64,000 bases of DNA from an uncultured Clostridia bacterium. GTDB taxonomy: Bacteria > Bacillota > Clostridia > Christensenellales > Borkfalkiaceae. The translations under genes were made by a program, and so were the position numbers. Location: NCBI GenBank assembly GCA_944368925.1, contig CALVXG010000001.1, positions 248,001-312,000 of the forward strand. The letters run 5' to 3'. Positions 1 through 8,359 of this stretch are shown piece after piece. Below the pieces are notes generated by a model. It was not told the origin of the DNA. It ran no database searches and saw only the letters and a program-made list of their open reading frames with translations. Numbering within the stretch: position 1 is the first letter of the stretch; every line of letters starts with the position of its first letter.

Positions 1-1467
1 CGAAGGATTTTGCACGGAAATCTTATGTACGTTCATCCATTTTTCGTTTCCGACCCATACTTCTTTGCCGTCGATCGTACAGGAAATTCCAAGCCCCGCC
101 TGCTCTTTGACGTTCTCCGCTTTCCGTTTCGTCGCGATCCCTCCGAAGGCTTCCGCGATCGGGTGCGAAGATCCCTTCTCCGCCGCCGCCGCAATTTCAA
201 GCAGTTCCTCTTTGCGGTCGGCATAGACCTTCCCGATTTTAAAATTTCCGTAAGTCAGCGTTCCCGTTTTGTCGAACGCGGCTATCTTCGTCTCCGCCAA
301 AGCGTCCAGCCCCGTCGAACCTTTCACCAAAATCCCGTGTTTCGCCGCAAACCCGATCCCGCTGAAATAGGACAAAGGCACCGAAATTACCAGCGCACAA
401 GGACAGGAAATTACCAAAAATACCAGCGCCCTGTTGACCCAGTCACCCAAATTCGCCGCGTAATTTCCCGTAAACGCGGGCACGAGAAAGGCCAACAGCA
501 CCGCCGCTATACACACCACGGGCGTATAGATCGCCGCAAATTTCGTGATGAATTTCTCGCTCTTTGCTTTCTTCGCAGAGGAATTTTCCACAAGATCCAG
601 TATCTTTGCGACCGTGCTCTCCGAATAGTCCTTCTCCGCACGCACTTTGATCACGCCGCCGACGTTGATCGATCCGCCCAAAACCGTATCGCCGACCCCC
701 GCGTCCCGCGGCATCGGCTCGCCGCTGAGCGACTTCGTGTCCAGCGTCGTAACACCCTCCGTGATCACTCCGTCCGTCGCAACCTTTTCCCCTGCCTTGA
801 TCAGAAGAATGTCCCCGATACGGATCTCCTCCGGCGGAATCAGCTTTTCACCCTCTTCCGTCACCACGCGCGCCGTCTGCGTTTTGAGATCCATCAGCGA
901 CGCGATCGATTTGCGCGACGCACCGACGGCGATCGATTGCAACAATTCGCCCAGCGAATACAACACCATCACTTCCGCCGCTTCCGCATATTGCCCCAAC
1001 ACGATCGCCCCGATGCTCGCCAGAGTCATGAGAAAATTTTCGTCAAAAATTCTGCCGTGCGTTACGTTCTTTACCGTTTCCCACAGGATTTTCCAGCCCA
1101 CGATCAGATACGCCAGCCCGTAGAGTACATAGGACGCGATCCGCAGCGCATCCCCCGTCCCGACATGCTCCGTCACGATTCCCGCAACCAAAAATATTAC
1201 CGACAGAATGACTTGAACAAGCTCCGACGCATGCGTCTTCCACACGCTCTCGCGCTTTTCCTCTTCGCCCGCGATCTTCACTTCGTCAAAGCCGTTGATC
1301 TCGGCCGCCGCCTTCTCATACGTCTCCTGCGTATCGTATTCGAGCCGTATCGTCTGGTTCACAAAATTTACAGACGCCTTCACGCCCTCCATTCCGTTTA
1401 AGCGGCGCTCCAGCTCTCCCGCACACGTCGCGCAATCCAATCCTTCGATTCTGATTTTCTTGATCAT
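1..1467 (-). CDS. cadA: Cd/Zn/Pb-type heavy-metal P1B-ATPase, C-terminal part cut by window edge
   Basis: The first 489 residues of a metal-exporting P1B-ATPase are visible; the C-terminal hinge domain lies beyond base 1. An N-terminal metal-binding domain carries the pair C12-x-x-C15. A GEP dephosphorylation motif, the transmembrane CPC ion-binding motif at residues 355-357 and the phosphorylated Asp399 in DKTGTLT follow in the usual order, and an HP dipeptide lies in the nucleotide domain. The CPC plus N-terminal CxxC layout fits the Cd/Zn/Pb exporters (CadA/ZntA). The start at 1467 has GGGGAG upstream and lies 4 bp after the stop of the SmtB-type repressor, so the two genes form an operon. 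The metal is inferred from family and from the zinc-type sensor beside it. Confidence 0.9.
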   Translation of the reverse strand, partial: MIKKIRIEGLDCATCAGELERRLNGMEGVKASVNFVNQTIRLEYDTQETYEKAAAEINGFDEVKIAGEEEKRESVWKTHASELVQVILSVIFLVAGIVTEHVGTGDALRIASYVLYGLAYLIVGWKILWETVKNVTHGRIFDENFLMTLASIGAIVLGQYAEAAEVMVLYSLGELLQSIAVGASRKSIASLMDLKTQTARVVTEEGEKLIPPEEIRIGDILLIKAGEKVATDGVITEGVTTLDTKSLSGEPMPRDAGVGDTVLGGSINVGGVIKVRAEKDYSESTVAKILDLVENSSAKKAKSEKFITKFAAIYTPVVCIAAVLLAFLVPAFTGNYAANLGDWVNRALVFLVISCPCALVISVPLSYFSGIGFAAKHGILVKGSTGLDALAETKIAAFDKTGTLTYGNFKIGKVYADRKEELLEIAAAAEKGSSHPIAEAFGGIATKRKAENVKEQAGLGISCTIDGKEVWVGNEKWMNVHKISVQNPS

Positions 1468-1471
1468 CTCT

Positions 1472-1840
1472 TTACTCCCCGCAATGCACATGCGCCTTGC
1501 TCATCAGGATGATGCTCGCTATATGCTCATCCGCGATCGAATAAACAATATTCTTCCCTTCCCGCCGCGAACGGATCAGCTGTGCGTCTTTCAACAGCCG
1601 CAGCTGATGCGATACGTTGCTTTGGTTCCCTTCCACCGCTTCCGCAATGTGGTACACACACATCTCGCCTTCCATCAGCGCCAACAAGATCTTCATGCGC
1701 GAAGGTTCCCCGATCAATTTAAACGCCCCGCACATCTGCGCGATCGCGCCCTCCGTCGGCATATTCTTCCGCGCCCGCCCCACAAGCATCGTGTGCTCGT
1801 TCAGCTCCTCCGCCTGATCATACGTCTTTGCACTTTCCAT
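1472..1840 (-). CDS. ArsR/SmtB-family metal-responsive repressor
   Basis: This 122-residue winged-helix protein probably represses itself and the downstream metal ATPase until zinc or a similar ion binds. The HTH centres on NQSNVSHQLRLLKDA. In the last helix Asp104, His106, His117 and Cys120 occupy exactly the spacing of the alpha-5 zinc site of SmtB/CzrA (D, H, H, E/H), with an extra His119. The usual alpha-3N cysteine pair is only partly present (a Cys in MCVYH). The start at 1840 is preceded by GAGGTGAGAT. The Cys at the fourth ligand position could shift the metal preference toward Cd or Pb; that is inference. Confidence 0.9.
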   Translation of the reverse strand: MESAKTYDQAEELNEHTMLVGRARKNMPTEGAIAQMCGAFKLIGEPSRMKILLALMEGEMCVYHIAEAVEGNQSNVSHQLRLLKDAQLIRSRREGKNIVYSIADEHIASIILMSKAHVHCGE

Positions 1841-1882
1841 ATCTCACCTCGTTAAAGATGGTTTACATATTAATTTCTGTTC

Positions 1883-1913
1883 ATATATTAATATATTCAT
1901 AAGAAAATGTCAA
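1883..1913 (-). promoter_or_regulatory. promoter and candidate SmtB-type operator of the arsR-cadA operon
   Basis: On the minus strand TTGACA (1908-1913) is followed after 17 bp by TAATAT (1885-1890). A perfect palindrome ATATATTAATATAT at 1883-1896 covers the -10 box and is flanked by TGAA half-sites like those in SmtB/CzrA operators. This fits autorepression by the adjacent ArsR protein. Confidence 0.6.
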
Positions 1914-2140
1914 GCGTATGAACGCAGAAATACTGCTACAAAATTGTATCGGTATTCTCTCCCGCATTTTTACGGGCAAGAGATCGTTCCGATTCTTCGC
2001 GCGCATCCGCTTTTTTCTGTCATGTTTCATTTCAACAGGGTCAGATCTTCGGAAAATGCACGCGGCGGTACGAAAGCCGCAAAGGGCCGGAAGCGAAAAT
2101 AGCCGCACAAAGATCGGCGGCAGAAATCTTTTCAATAATA
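1914..2140. other. intergenic stretch without recognised gene
   Basis: Between the repressor promoter and the terminators of the next gene I see only short open frames without ribosome binding sites and no recognisable RNA fold. Confidence 0.5.
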
Positions 2141-2222
2141 AAAAATGGCTGCATCCGCAAATGTTTTGCGGATGCAGCCGAAAAGATCCGCGAAAGTCTA
2201 TGGACTTTCGCGGATCTTTTTT
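2141..2222 (-). terminator. tandem terminator hairpins after the RluA gene
   Basis: Two perfect hairpins stand side by side. The first, at 2147-2179, has a 15-bp stem with a 3-nt loop and is followed on the minus strand by ATTTTTTATT. The second, at 2181-2220, has an 18-bp stem with a 4-nt loop and T-runs on both sides. They end transcription of the minus-strand gene that stops at 2257. Confidence 0.8.
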
Positions 2223-2256
2223 ATATATTTTTTCAGTAAGAATGACGCAAGTGTTT

Positions 2257-3087
2257 TTATGAAAGTTTCGGCATTTCGGCGCAAAAGGATGATACAAATT
2301 TTTTGCCGTTGAAGCGGGAAAGCGCGGCAAGGCCGTCAAACGAGATAGATTTTGCCACGAGAATGTGACGCTTGACGTGATACTTGCGGTTGAGCTTTTC
2401 GTTGCCGTACTTTTCGTCGCCGACTACGGGATTCCCCAAAAAGGCGAGATGGGCACGGATCTGGTGCGTCTTTCCCCCGTGCAGGCATACGTCCACGAGG
2501 GAATATTCCCCGCAAGACTTGCGGACAAAATACTGCGTCACGATCTTGTCCGCTCCCGGATATGGTTTTTCAAAAATTTTTACGCGCGCATTCTTCTCGT
2601 CTTTCAAAAGGTATGCCGTAAACGTTCCCTGCAACACCTTGAACGGATGAAAACACAGCGTTTCGTACCATTTTTCCGCACGCTTTTCCCGAAACGCGGC
2701 AAGAAGTTCCCTTTCCGCCTTTTCGCTGCGAGCAAACACCATCACGCCGCAGGTGTTGCGATCCAGCCGATGAATAAACCTTGCATCGTAACTCTGCCGC
2801 ACAATGTGAAACAGCGCTTCCGAATTGACGCCGCCGTATTTATCGACGACCAAAACGTCCTCGTCGCAGTAGATCTCCGAAAAGCACGCCCGCGACTCCT
2901 CTTTCTCCGTCGTGTAATACACAACTTCGTCGCCCGCGTGAAGCACTATGTTTTCGCCGATCTTTACGCCGTTTACGCGGATATCTTTCGCACGCAAAAG
3001 CCGCAAAAACGCAAACGATCCCTGCGCGTACGTCTCATCGGTAAAATCTCTGAGCTTTTGTGCCTTTTGCACGATGAATTTTCGCAT
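2257..3087 (-). CDS. RluA-family pseudouridine synthase with S4 domain
   Basis: This is a 276-residue RNA pseudouridine synthase of the RluC/RluD type, which isomerises uridines in 23S rRNA or tRNA. An S4-like RNA-binding domain occupies roughly residues 1-70. The catalytic motif HRLDRNTCGVMVFA holds the conserved Asp, with Cys where most members have Ser. GKTHQIRAHL matches the second conserved motif. The frame stays open further upstream, but homology starts at MRKFIVQKAQ, so I use the ATG at 3087; this overlaps the end of feoB by 53 bp. The exact target uridine cannot be told. Confidence 0.88.
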   Translation of the reverse strand: MRKFIVQKAQKLRDFTDETYAQGSFAFLRLLRAKDIRVNGVKIGENIVLHAGDEVVYYTTEKEESRACFSEIYCDEDVLVVDKYGGVNSEALFHIVRQSYDARFIHRLDRNTCGVMVFARSEKAERELLAAFREKRAEKWYETLCFHPFKVLQGTFTAYLLKDEKNARVKIFEKPYPGADKIVTQYFVRKSCGEYSLVDVCLHGGKTHQIRAHLAFLGNPVVGDEKYGNEKLNRKYHVKRHILVAKSISFDGLAALSRFNGKKFVSSFCAEMPKLS

Positions 3088-4882
3088 ATGTGCCAACCCG
3101 CCTGATAAGAAATAATATGCCGCCAGCAAGCGGAAGACCGATCGCCAGTACCGTCGCCGCCACCGCTCCGCCCGCAAGCAGACCGTACAGCAGATACGAG
3201 AGCAGAAACGCGATCCCCGTCTGCCCGCCCGCAATCAGCAGCGCGCGCCGTATTCCCAGCTCCCGCGCCGTCGCCGCGATCGCCGAAACACACGGCGAAC
3301 AGGTCATGATAAACAGCACGAACGCCGCCGCGCTCGCCGCACTCATCGCCGCCGTCAGATCCGTCCCGTAAAACATCGCAAGCATGCCCGCCACGCTTTC
3401 CTTTGCCACCAGTCCCGAACACGCCGCCAACGCCACCTGCCATTGCGTTATCCCCATCGGATAAAACAAAAAACGCAGTCCGCGGCACAAATACACAAGC
3501 ATGCTCTCCTCACTGCCCTGCCCGACGTACGTAAACCGCGGCGAAAACGAAAGCAGAAACCACATGACGATCAGAAATCCCGTCACCGCCGTTGCGATTT
3601 TTATTATAAACTGTTTCAGAGAAAATAGCAACGATTTTACCGCCGCCGAAAAATCGGGACGCTGTATGTGCGCAATTTCAAGGACAAACGTCTCCTCTTC
3701 TTTCCCCTTCAGCACCAGCGCCGCCCCGAATGCAAGCACCACGCCCGCAAAATAGATCGCCGTAACCGACAAAAACGCGTTCGCAAAAAAGCTCGAAGCG
3801 ATCGCAAGATATACGGGCATCTTCGCGCTGCAGGATATGTAACCCAAAATACAGATCACGCGCGTCTGCAGCTTTTTGTTTTCCAGGCCGCGCGTCGTCA
3901 GAACCGCCGCGGCCGTACAACCGAACCCCATCAAAACGGAAAATGCCGCCCTGCCCGTCAGCCCTACGCGGCGGAACAGGCCGTCCGTCATAAACGCGAG
4001 CACCGAAAGATAGCCGCTCTCTTCCATCAAAAACAGCGCCAGATACAAAATCGCGATCTGCGGCAGGAAGGACAGCAGCATTCCGACTCCCGAAAACAGC
4101 GCGCGCAGAAAATCTGCCGCCACCGCTGCCCCCGCGCTTTCCGCCGCGGCGGAAAGCGCGCCGCCCAGTTTGTCCGCCAATAGTGTTTCCAAAAGATCTT
4201 TTAAAAGCGTTCCCGGCATGTACGGCCCGAACGCGAGAAAAAATACCCCCAGCAACAGCAAAAAGAAAAACGGCAGCGCAAAATACGGGTTGTACATCCA
4301 CCGCTCCGCCCTGCTCTCTTCCCTGCTCCCCGCCTCGTAGATCCCCTGTAGCAAACCCGATGACTCCGGAAAGACATGGCGCCCGCCCTTTGACTCCCCC
4401 TTCGGCATTTCACGCAGAAATTCTTTCAGCCTGCGTATATCCGTCCTGCGGTGCGCATTGACGCACAGCACGGGTATGCCCAGCCGCTCCGAAAGTGCAG
4501 CCCCGTCCAATCTCCCGCCGCGCTTTTTCAGAAGATCGCTCATCGTGATCACCAGCACCGCCCGCACGTTGCGACGCAGAAGGTCTTTGACAAGCTCCAG
4601 CGAACGCGGAAGCGTCAGCGCGTCCGCCACGCAGACGGCCGCATCGTAATCGCCATCACACAGGACTTTCTGCGAAAGTTTTTCTTCCATACTGTACGCG
4701 TTGAGCGAATAGATACCCGGAAGGTCCGTAATTTCCGCCCTTTTCCCGCAAAGATCCGCCGTCCGCGTATTCTCCCCGACCGTCACGCCGTGCCAGTTTC
4801 CCGTCTTTGCATGCGCCCCCGTGAGCGCATTGAATAACGTCGATTTTCCGCAATTCGGATTTCCAGCCAGAACTATTTTCAA
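3035..4882 (-). CDS. feoB: ferrous iron transporter FeoB
   Basis: This 615-residue inner-membrane protein has an N-terminal G domain: P-loop GNPNCGKS at 7-14 and G3 DLPG at 53-56. Membrane helices follow, with the conserved FeoB gate segments GFGC...TTRGLENKK...SCSAKMPVY and GLVAKESV. It takes up Fe(II). The G4 motif is TMSD (113-116) where FeoB normally has NxxD, so the guanine-contacting Asn is a Thr. The protein is somewhat short for the family. It overlaps feoA by 4 bp, which indicates translational coupling, and its 3' end overlaps the RluA gene. Confidence 0.95.
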   Translation of the reverse strand: MKIVLAGNPNCGKSTLFNALTGAHAKTGNWHGVTVGENTRTADLCGKRAEITDLPGIYSLNAYSMEEKLSQKVLCDGDYDAAVCVADALTLPRSLELVKDLLRRNVRAVLVITMSDLLKKRGGRLDGAALSERLGIPVLCVNAHRRTDIRRLKEFLREMPKGESKGGRHVFPESSGLLQGIYEAGSREESRAERWMYNPYFALPFFFLLLLGVFFLAFGPYMPGTLLKDLLETLLADKLGGALSAAAESAGAAVAADFLRALFSGVGMLLSFLPQIAILYLALFLMEESGYLSVLAFMTDGLFRRVGLTGRAAFSVLMGFGCTAAAVLTTRGLENKKLQTRVICILGYISCSAKMPVYLAIASSFFANAFLSVTAIYFAGVVLAFGAALVLKGKEEETFVLEIAHIQRPDFSAAVKSLLFSLKQFIIKIATAVTGFLIVMWFLLSFSPRFTYVGQGSEESMLVYLCRGLRFLFYPMGITQWQVALAACSGLVAKESVAGMLAMFYGTDLTAAMSAASAAAFVLFIMTCSPCVSAIAATARELGIRRALLIAGGQTGIAFLLSYLLYGLLAGGAVAATVLAIGLPLAGGILFLIRRVGTYAKIHRAKGTKAQRFYR

Positions 4883-5115
4883 TTTTCTATCTCCCGCAAT
4901 CCGATCTGAATTTTTTTCGCTAACGACATGCGCAGGGCAAGCCGCACCCCTTCCGCATCCAGCATGATCCCGCCCCCGAACGGAGCAAGGCGCAAAGCGC
5001 GCACTCTTTTCCCCGGTGACACGTTCAGCGCCCGCAAACGACCCTGCAAAGCAGGCCCTGCATCTACTTTTTCAATTTCCGCGATCTGCCCGATCCGCAA
5101 CTGCGATAAATCCAT
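4879..5115 (-). CDS. feoA: FeoA-type SH3-like iron transport protein
   Basis: A 78-residue FeoA domain begins MDLSQLRIGQIAEIEKV. FeoA is a small cytosolic SH3-like partner needed for FeoB activity. The ATG at 5115 gives the normal family length; GGGAGG lies 19 nt upstream, further than usual, and the frame stays open to 5202, so the start is not certain. The ATGA overlap with feoB places both in one operon. Confidence 0.9.
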   Translation of the reverse strand: MDLSQLRIGQIAEIEKVDAGPALQGRLRALNVSPGKRVRALRLAPFGGGIMLDAEGVRLALRMSLAKKIQIGLREIEN

Positions 5116-5186
5116 GTTGTATTCTATGCGGCGACCTCCCGCCTTTATACCAAACCTCTTTTCTCTTTTTGCCCCGAAACGGCGAA

Positions 5187-5265
5187 AAGCGCCCGCACGC
5201 AATTTACATTGCGTGCGGGCGCTTCTTTTTATAAATAATACAGGGCGGAACAGCGTTCCGCCCTG
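5187..5265. terminator. two terminator-like hairpins between feoA and the surface-protein gene
   Basis: The hairpin at 5187-5224 has a 17-bp stem with a TTAC loop and T-runs on both strands. A second at 5241-5265 has a 10-bp stem with a 5-nt loop and lies just after the stop of the minus-strand surface-protein gene. Together they separate that gene from feoAB. Confidence 0.7.
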
Positions 5266-5279
5266 CCTTTCAAAACCGA

Positions 5280-7493
5280 TTATTTACGGTTTTCGCGTTT
5301 TTCTTTGAGTTCCTCTTTGCGCGCTTTTTCCGCTTCGAGAACCGCCTTATCTTTGGGTTTTACCACCAAAAGAACCACGATCGCGATCAGGCACAGCACG
5401 CCGATCCCGAGGAATACCACGGAAAGAATGTTGTTCTGCAGCCAGTACGTCGCACCAGGGATCACGTCCGCTTCCGCCGTGATGTTGACGATACGGAATG
5501 CCGTGGGAAGCGTTTCCGTCTTGCCCTGCTGGTCGTCCACCGTCACCGTCACTTTGTAGAAGCCTTTCTCCTGCGGGATAAAGCTCAGCGTGCTGTCGGG
5601 ATTCCAGGAGTACGCGTTGTCTCCTTCTTCCTCGCCGAGCGAAGAATCATATGCCTTGATCTCCACCCATTCGCCGAGATCCGCAATCGTGCCCGCTTCT
5701 TCCGCCTTTTTCAGCTGAGAGACCGATGTAATGGATACACCCTGCTTCGCCGCAAAGCGATACAATGCGTATTCCGTCTTGTAACCCGTAAGCGCAATGA
5801 TCTCGAAATCATCGACCGTGTACGTCACGTCCACATAACCGATCTCACCCGCTTCCGGCTCTTCAATGTACGCCCCGTTGTAATCCACGCTGAAACGGAA
5901 TACCGCCACGTTCTTCAGTTCCATTACGTTGGACGAACTGATATCCACTTTGTTTCCGCTTTCCGTCAGCCCGATCATCGCGTTGCCCGCGTTGTTGGTA
6001 GGCACCACGCAGAACGCATAATCACCTTCCGTGTTCACGGGGATGCGAAGCTCGTCATAATCGCCCGTCACCGTCTGCACCGTGCCGCTCGTCGTCCAGT
6101 AATAAACCGTGAAGCTCATATCCGTGTAGCCGCACGTGTTGTCCACAATGTACGATTTCAGCGAAGGGATATAATAGTAAGCGCCCGAACCGACCTGTAT
6201 GCTCTTGCCGTCTTTCAGGCTCGCTTCCGTCACTTTTGCCTGGTATTCTTCGATCTTCGCCGTATCCGCCGTACCGTCTTCCGAATAGAACACCGTCGTC
6301 GGACGCGCATTCTTCAGCGACGCATCTTCCGGATTCACCATCTTGATGTGACCCGTCGCCGCATCTTTCTCCGCATACCATTCGATAAAATAATATGCGC
6401 TGTTCGAATTGTTGTCTTCCAGTTTGTACGCAATGCTCAGCGTTCCGTATCCGTTATCGGCAAACGTGTCCGCCGCAAAATCATCTTCAAAGAAGTACTT
6501 GTCCGTCGACAGCTCTCTGTATCCGACAAGCTCGCCCGCATCGTCAAACGCCGCCGTAACCGTCTCTTCCACGCCGTCTTTCTCTTCCGTAACGGGCTTT
6601 CCGTCCGCCAGATAGAAACGCTCGGGCGTCTTCGCCGTCGAACATACGTCGATCGCAATATAATCGAATTCTACTTTCGTGCCCAGCTTGAACTGCTTGA
6701 TCTCGCTGTCAATAACCAGCACAGGCGCCACGTCGTCCGTGATCTCTTTGTTATCATTGAGCTGGAAGCTCTGCCCGTTCAACGATTTGATGCTGAACGT
6801 AACACTGCCTTCTGCCGCTGTTTCTGCCGTAAATGTAAGCGGAGCAATCGGCGTATCCGCCGAACTGGACGCATACTTCGCATAGTTCATGCCGATGTTC
6901 GTAAACGTGCCCGCTTTCACCGCCGCCGCGTCCTTGCACTGCACGTTCACCGCAAAATCGCCCGAACCTTCTTTTCCCGCTTCCTCCGACAACGAAAGCG
7001 TGATGTCGCCGTCCGCCTCGCCTACCGCTACGGCTTTCGCTCCGTTCACGCTCGCCTTCAGCTGCGTGCCGTCCACCGTGAATACGATCTCGTTGACCGT
7101 CTTCCCGTCTTTGCTCATGCTCATCTGCGTCGTCTCCATCGCAATCTTGAACGACTCAAAATCCGTGTTCTCAAACGCAAACGTCATGCTGAAATACTGC
7201 ACCGCCCCGGCATCTCCGACTGCGGCCGCATCCGTAAACGAGTACCACTTCAAAGCAAGGTTCTTGTTATACTTCACCAGCGACCCCGTGCCGGCATCAC
7301 TGATCTTATAACTAAGAAAATCCCCGGATTCTCCGTCTACAAGCTCCGCACCTTCCGAATAAAAGACCGAACTCTTCGATACGGACGCCTCTGCATTCGC
7401 ATTCATGGACCCTATGAGCGTCGCGCACATAGCCGCCATGCAAAGCGCAAATGCAATTACCAATGCAAGTATGCTGACTCTTTGTTTGTTCAT
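5280..7493 (-). CDS. large secreted or surface protein with C-terminal membrane anchor, function unknown
   Basis: This 737-residue protein starts with a signal peptide (basic MNKQR, hydrophobic core, cut near NANAEA). A long acidic extracellular part, rich in beta-type Thr/Val/Asp patterns, runs to about residue 680. One transmembrane helix (roughly NNILSVVFLGIGVLCLIAIV) and a highly charged cytoplasmic tail full of Lys, Glu and Arg complete it. There is no LPxTG motif or recognised enzyme domain; a stretch near residues 600-660 resembles Ig-like surface repeats. The ATG at 7493 has AAAGGGT nearby and GGGAG further upstream. It is transcribed alone from a consensus promoter. The role is unknown. 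Confidence 0.8.
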   Translation of the reverse strand: MNKQRVSILALVIAFALCMAAMCATLIGSMNANAEASVSKSSVFYSEGAELVDGESGDFLSYKISDAGTGSLVKYNKNLALKWYSFTDAAAVGDAGAVQYFSMTFAFENTDFESFKIAMETTQMSMSKDGKTVNEIVFTVDGTQLKASVNGAKAVAVGEADGDITLSLSEEAGKEGSGDFAVNVQCKDAAAVKAGTFTNIGMNYAKYASSSADTPIAPLTFTAETAAEGSVTFSIKSLNGQSFQLNDNKEITDDVAPVLVIDSEIKQFKLGTKVEFDYIAIDVCSTAKTPERFYLADGKPVTEEKDGVEETVTAAFDDAGELVGYRELSTDKYFFEDDFAADTFADNGYGTLSIAYKLEDNNSNSAYYFIEWYAEKDAATGHIKMVNPEDASLKNARPTTVFYSEDGTADTAKIEEYQAKVTEASLKDGKSIQVGSGAYYYIPSLKSYIVDNTCGYTDMSFTVYYWTTSGTVQTVTGDYDELRIPVNTEGDYAFCVVPTNNAGNAMIGLTESGNKVDISSSNVMELKNVAVFRFSVDYNGAYIEEPEAGEIGYVDVTYTVDDFEIIALTGYKTEYALYRFAAKQGVSITSVSQLKKAEEAGTIADLGEWVEIKAYDSSLGEEEGDNAYSWNPDSTLSFIPQEKGFYKVTVTVDDQQGKTETLPTAFRIVNITAEADVIPGATYWLQNNILSVVFLGIGVLCLIAIVVLLVVKPKDKAVLEAEKARKEELKEKRENRK

Positions 7494-7565
7494 TACCCTT
7501 TGCTCCCAACACAAATTGAACGGGTTCGGCTTTTCCGCCGCCCCATAAAATACTTGTACTTATTT

Positions 7566-7594
7566 ATTCTACCTTATAAAGGGGTTTTTGTCAA
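7566..7594 (-). promoter_or_regulatory. sigma-A promoter of the surface-protein gene
   Basis: TTGACA at 7589-7594 and TAGAAT at 7566-7571 are separated by 17 bp on the minus strand, about 75 bp upstream of the start codon. Confidence 0.75.
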
Positions 7595-7663
7595 ACGCAT
7601 TTTTTCTCTTTCTACAAATTTTTACCCTTTTCTCCCGCCCCAAAACAGATTTTTACAATTCAA

Positions 7664-8359
7664 TCACAATTTCAGCGCCTTTTCCAGGTCAAAATGCTTC
7701 CACGGCGTGACGTCCGCGGGCGGCTCCGCCATGAACCGCAGCCTCTCCTTCGTCACCGGATGCGTGAACGCCAGCGAGTACGCCCACAGCGCTAGCCCGC
7801 CCTTTTTCGCATTCTCGCCGCCGTAACGCATGTCCCCGTACACCGGCGTCCCGATCCCCGCCATCTGCACGCGGATCTGATGCGTCCGCCCCGTATGCAG
7901 CTTCACGCGCACCAGCGAGCATCCGCCCTTTTCTTCCAGCACTTCATAGTCCAGCGACGCCATCTTCGCTCCGTCCGTCGTCTGCGTACAGATGTACACC
8001 ATGTTGTTGACCGAGTTCTTTTTCAGATAATTTACCAGCGTTCCCTTCTTTTCCTTCGGACTCCCCACCAGCACCGTCAGATACTGCTTTTCAAAATCAC
8101 CGCTCCGCATCTGCTCCGCCAACCGCGACGCCGCTTTGCTCGTCTTCGCAAATACCATCACGCCGCCCGTCGGTCTGTCTAACCTGTGTATCAGCCCGAT
8201 ATATACGTTCCCCGGTTTGTTGTACGTCACCTTCACATAGCGACGCACCGCTTCCAGCAAACTGTCATCCCCGCTCTCGTCCCCGCAGGAAGGCACCCCC
8301 TGCGGCTTCATCACGACGATGATATGATTGTCCTCGTACAATATGTTCAGATCATTCAT
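7664..8359 (-). CDS. RluA-family pseudouridine synthase, single domain
   Basis: This 231-residue pseudouridine synthase has the catalytic HRLDRPTGGVMVFAKT motif and the second motif GRTHQIRVQMAGIGTPVYGD. It lacks the N-terminal S4 domain of the RluA paralogue at 2257-3087, so the two paralogues probably modify different uridines. The start at 8359 is fixed by a strong GGAGGG just upstream and overlaps the methyltransferase gene by 8 bp, which implies coupled translation. Confidence 0.9.
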   Translation of the reverse strand: MNDLNILYEDNHIIVVMKPQGVPSCGDESGDDSLLEAVRRYVKVTYNKPGNVYIGLIHRLDRPTGGVMVFAKTSKAASRLAEQMRSGDFEKQYLTVLVGSPKEKKGTLVNYLKKNSVNNMVYICTQTTDGAKMASLDYEVLEEKGGCSLVRVKLHTGRTHQIRVQMAGIGTPVYGDMRYGGENAKKGGLALWAYSLAFTHPVTKERLRFMAEPPADVTPWKHFDLEKALKL

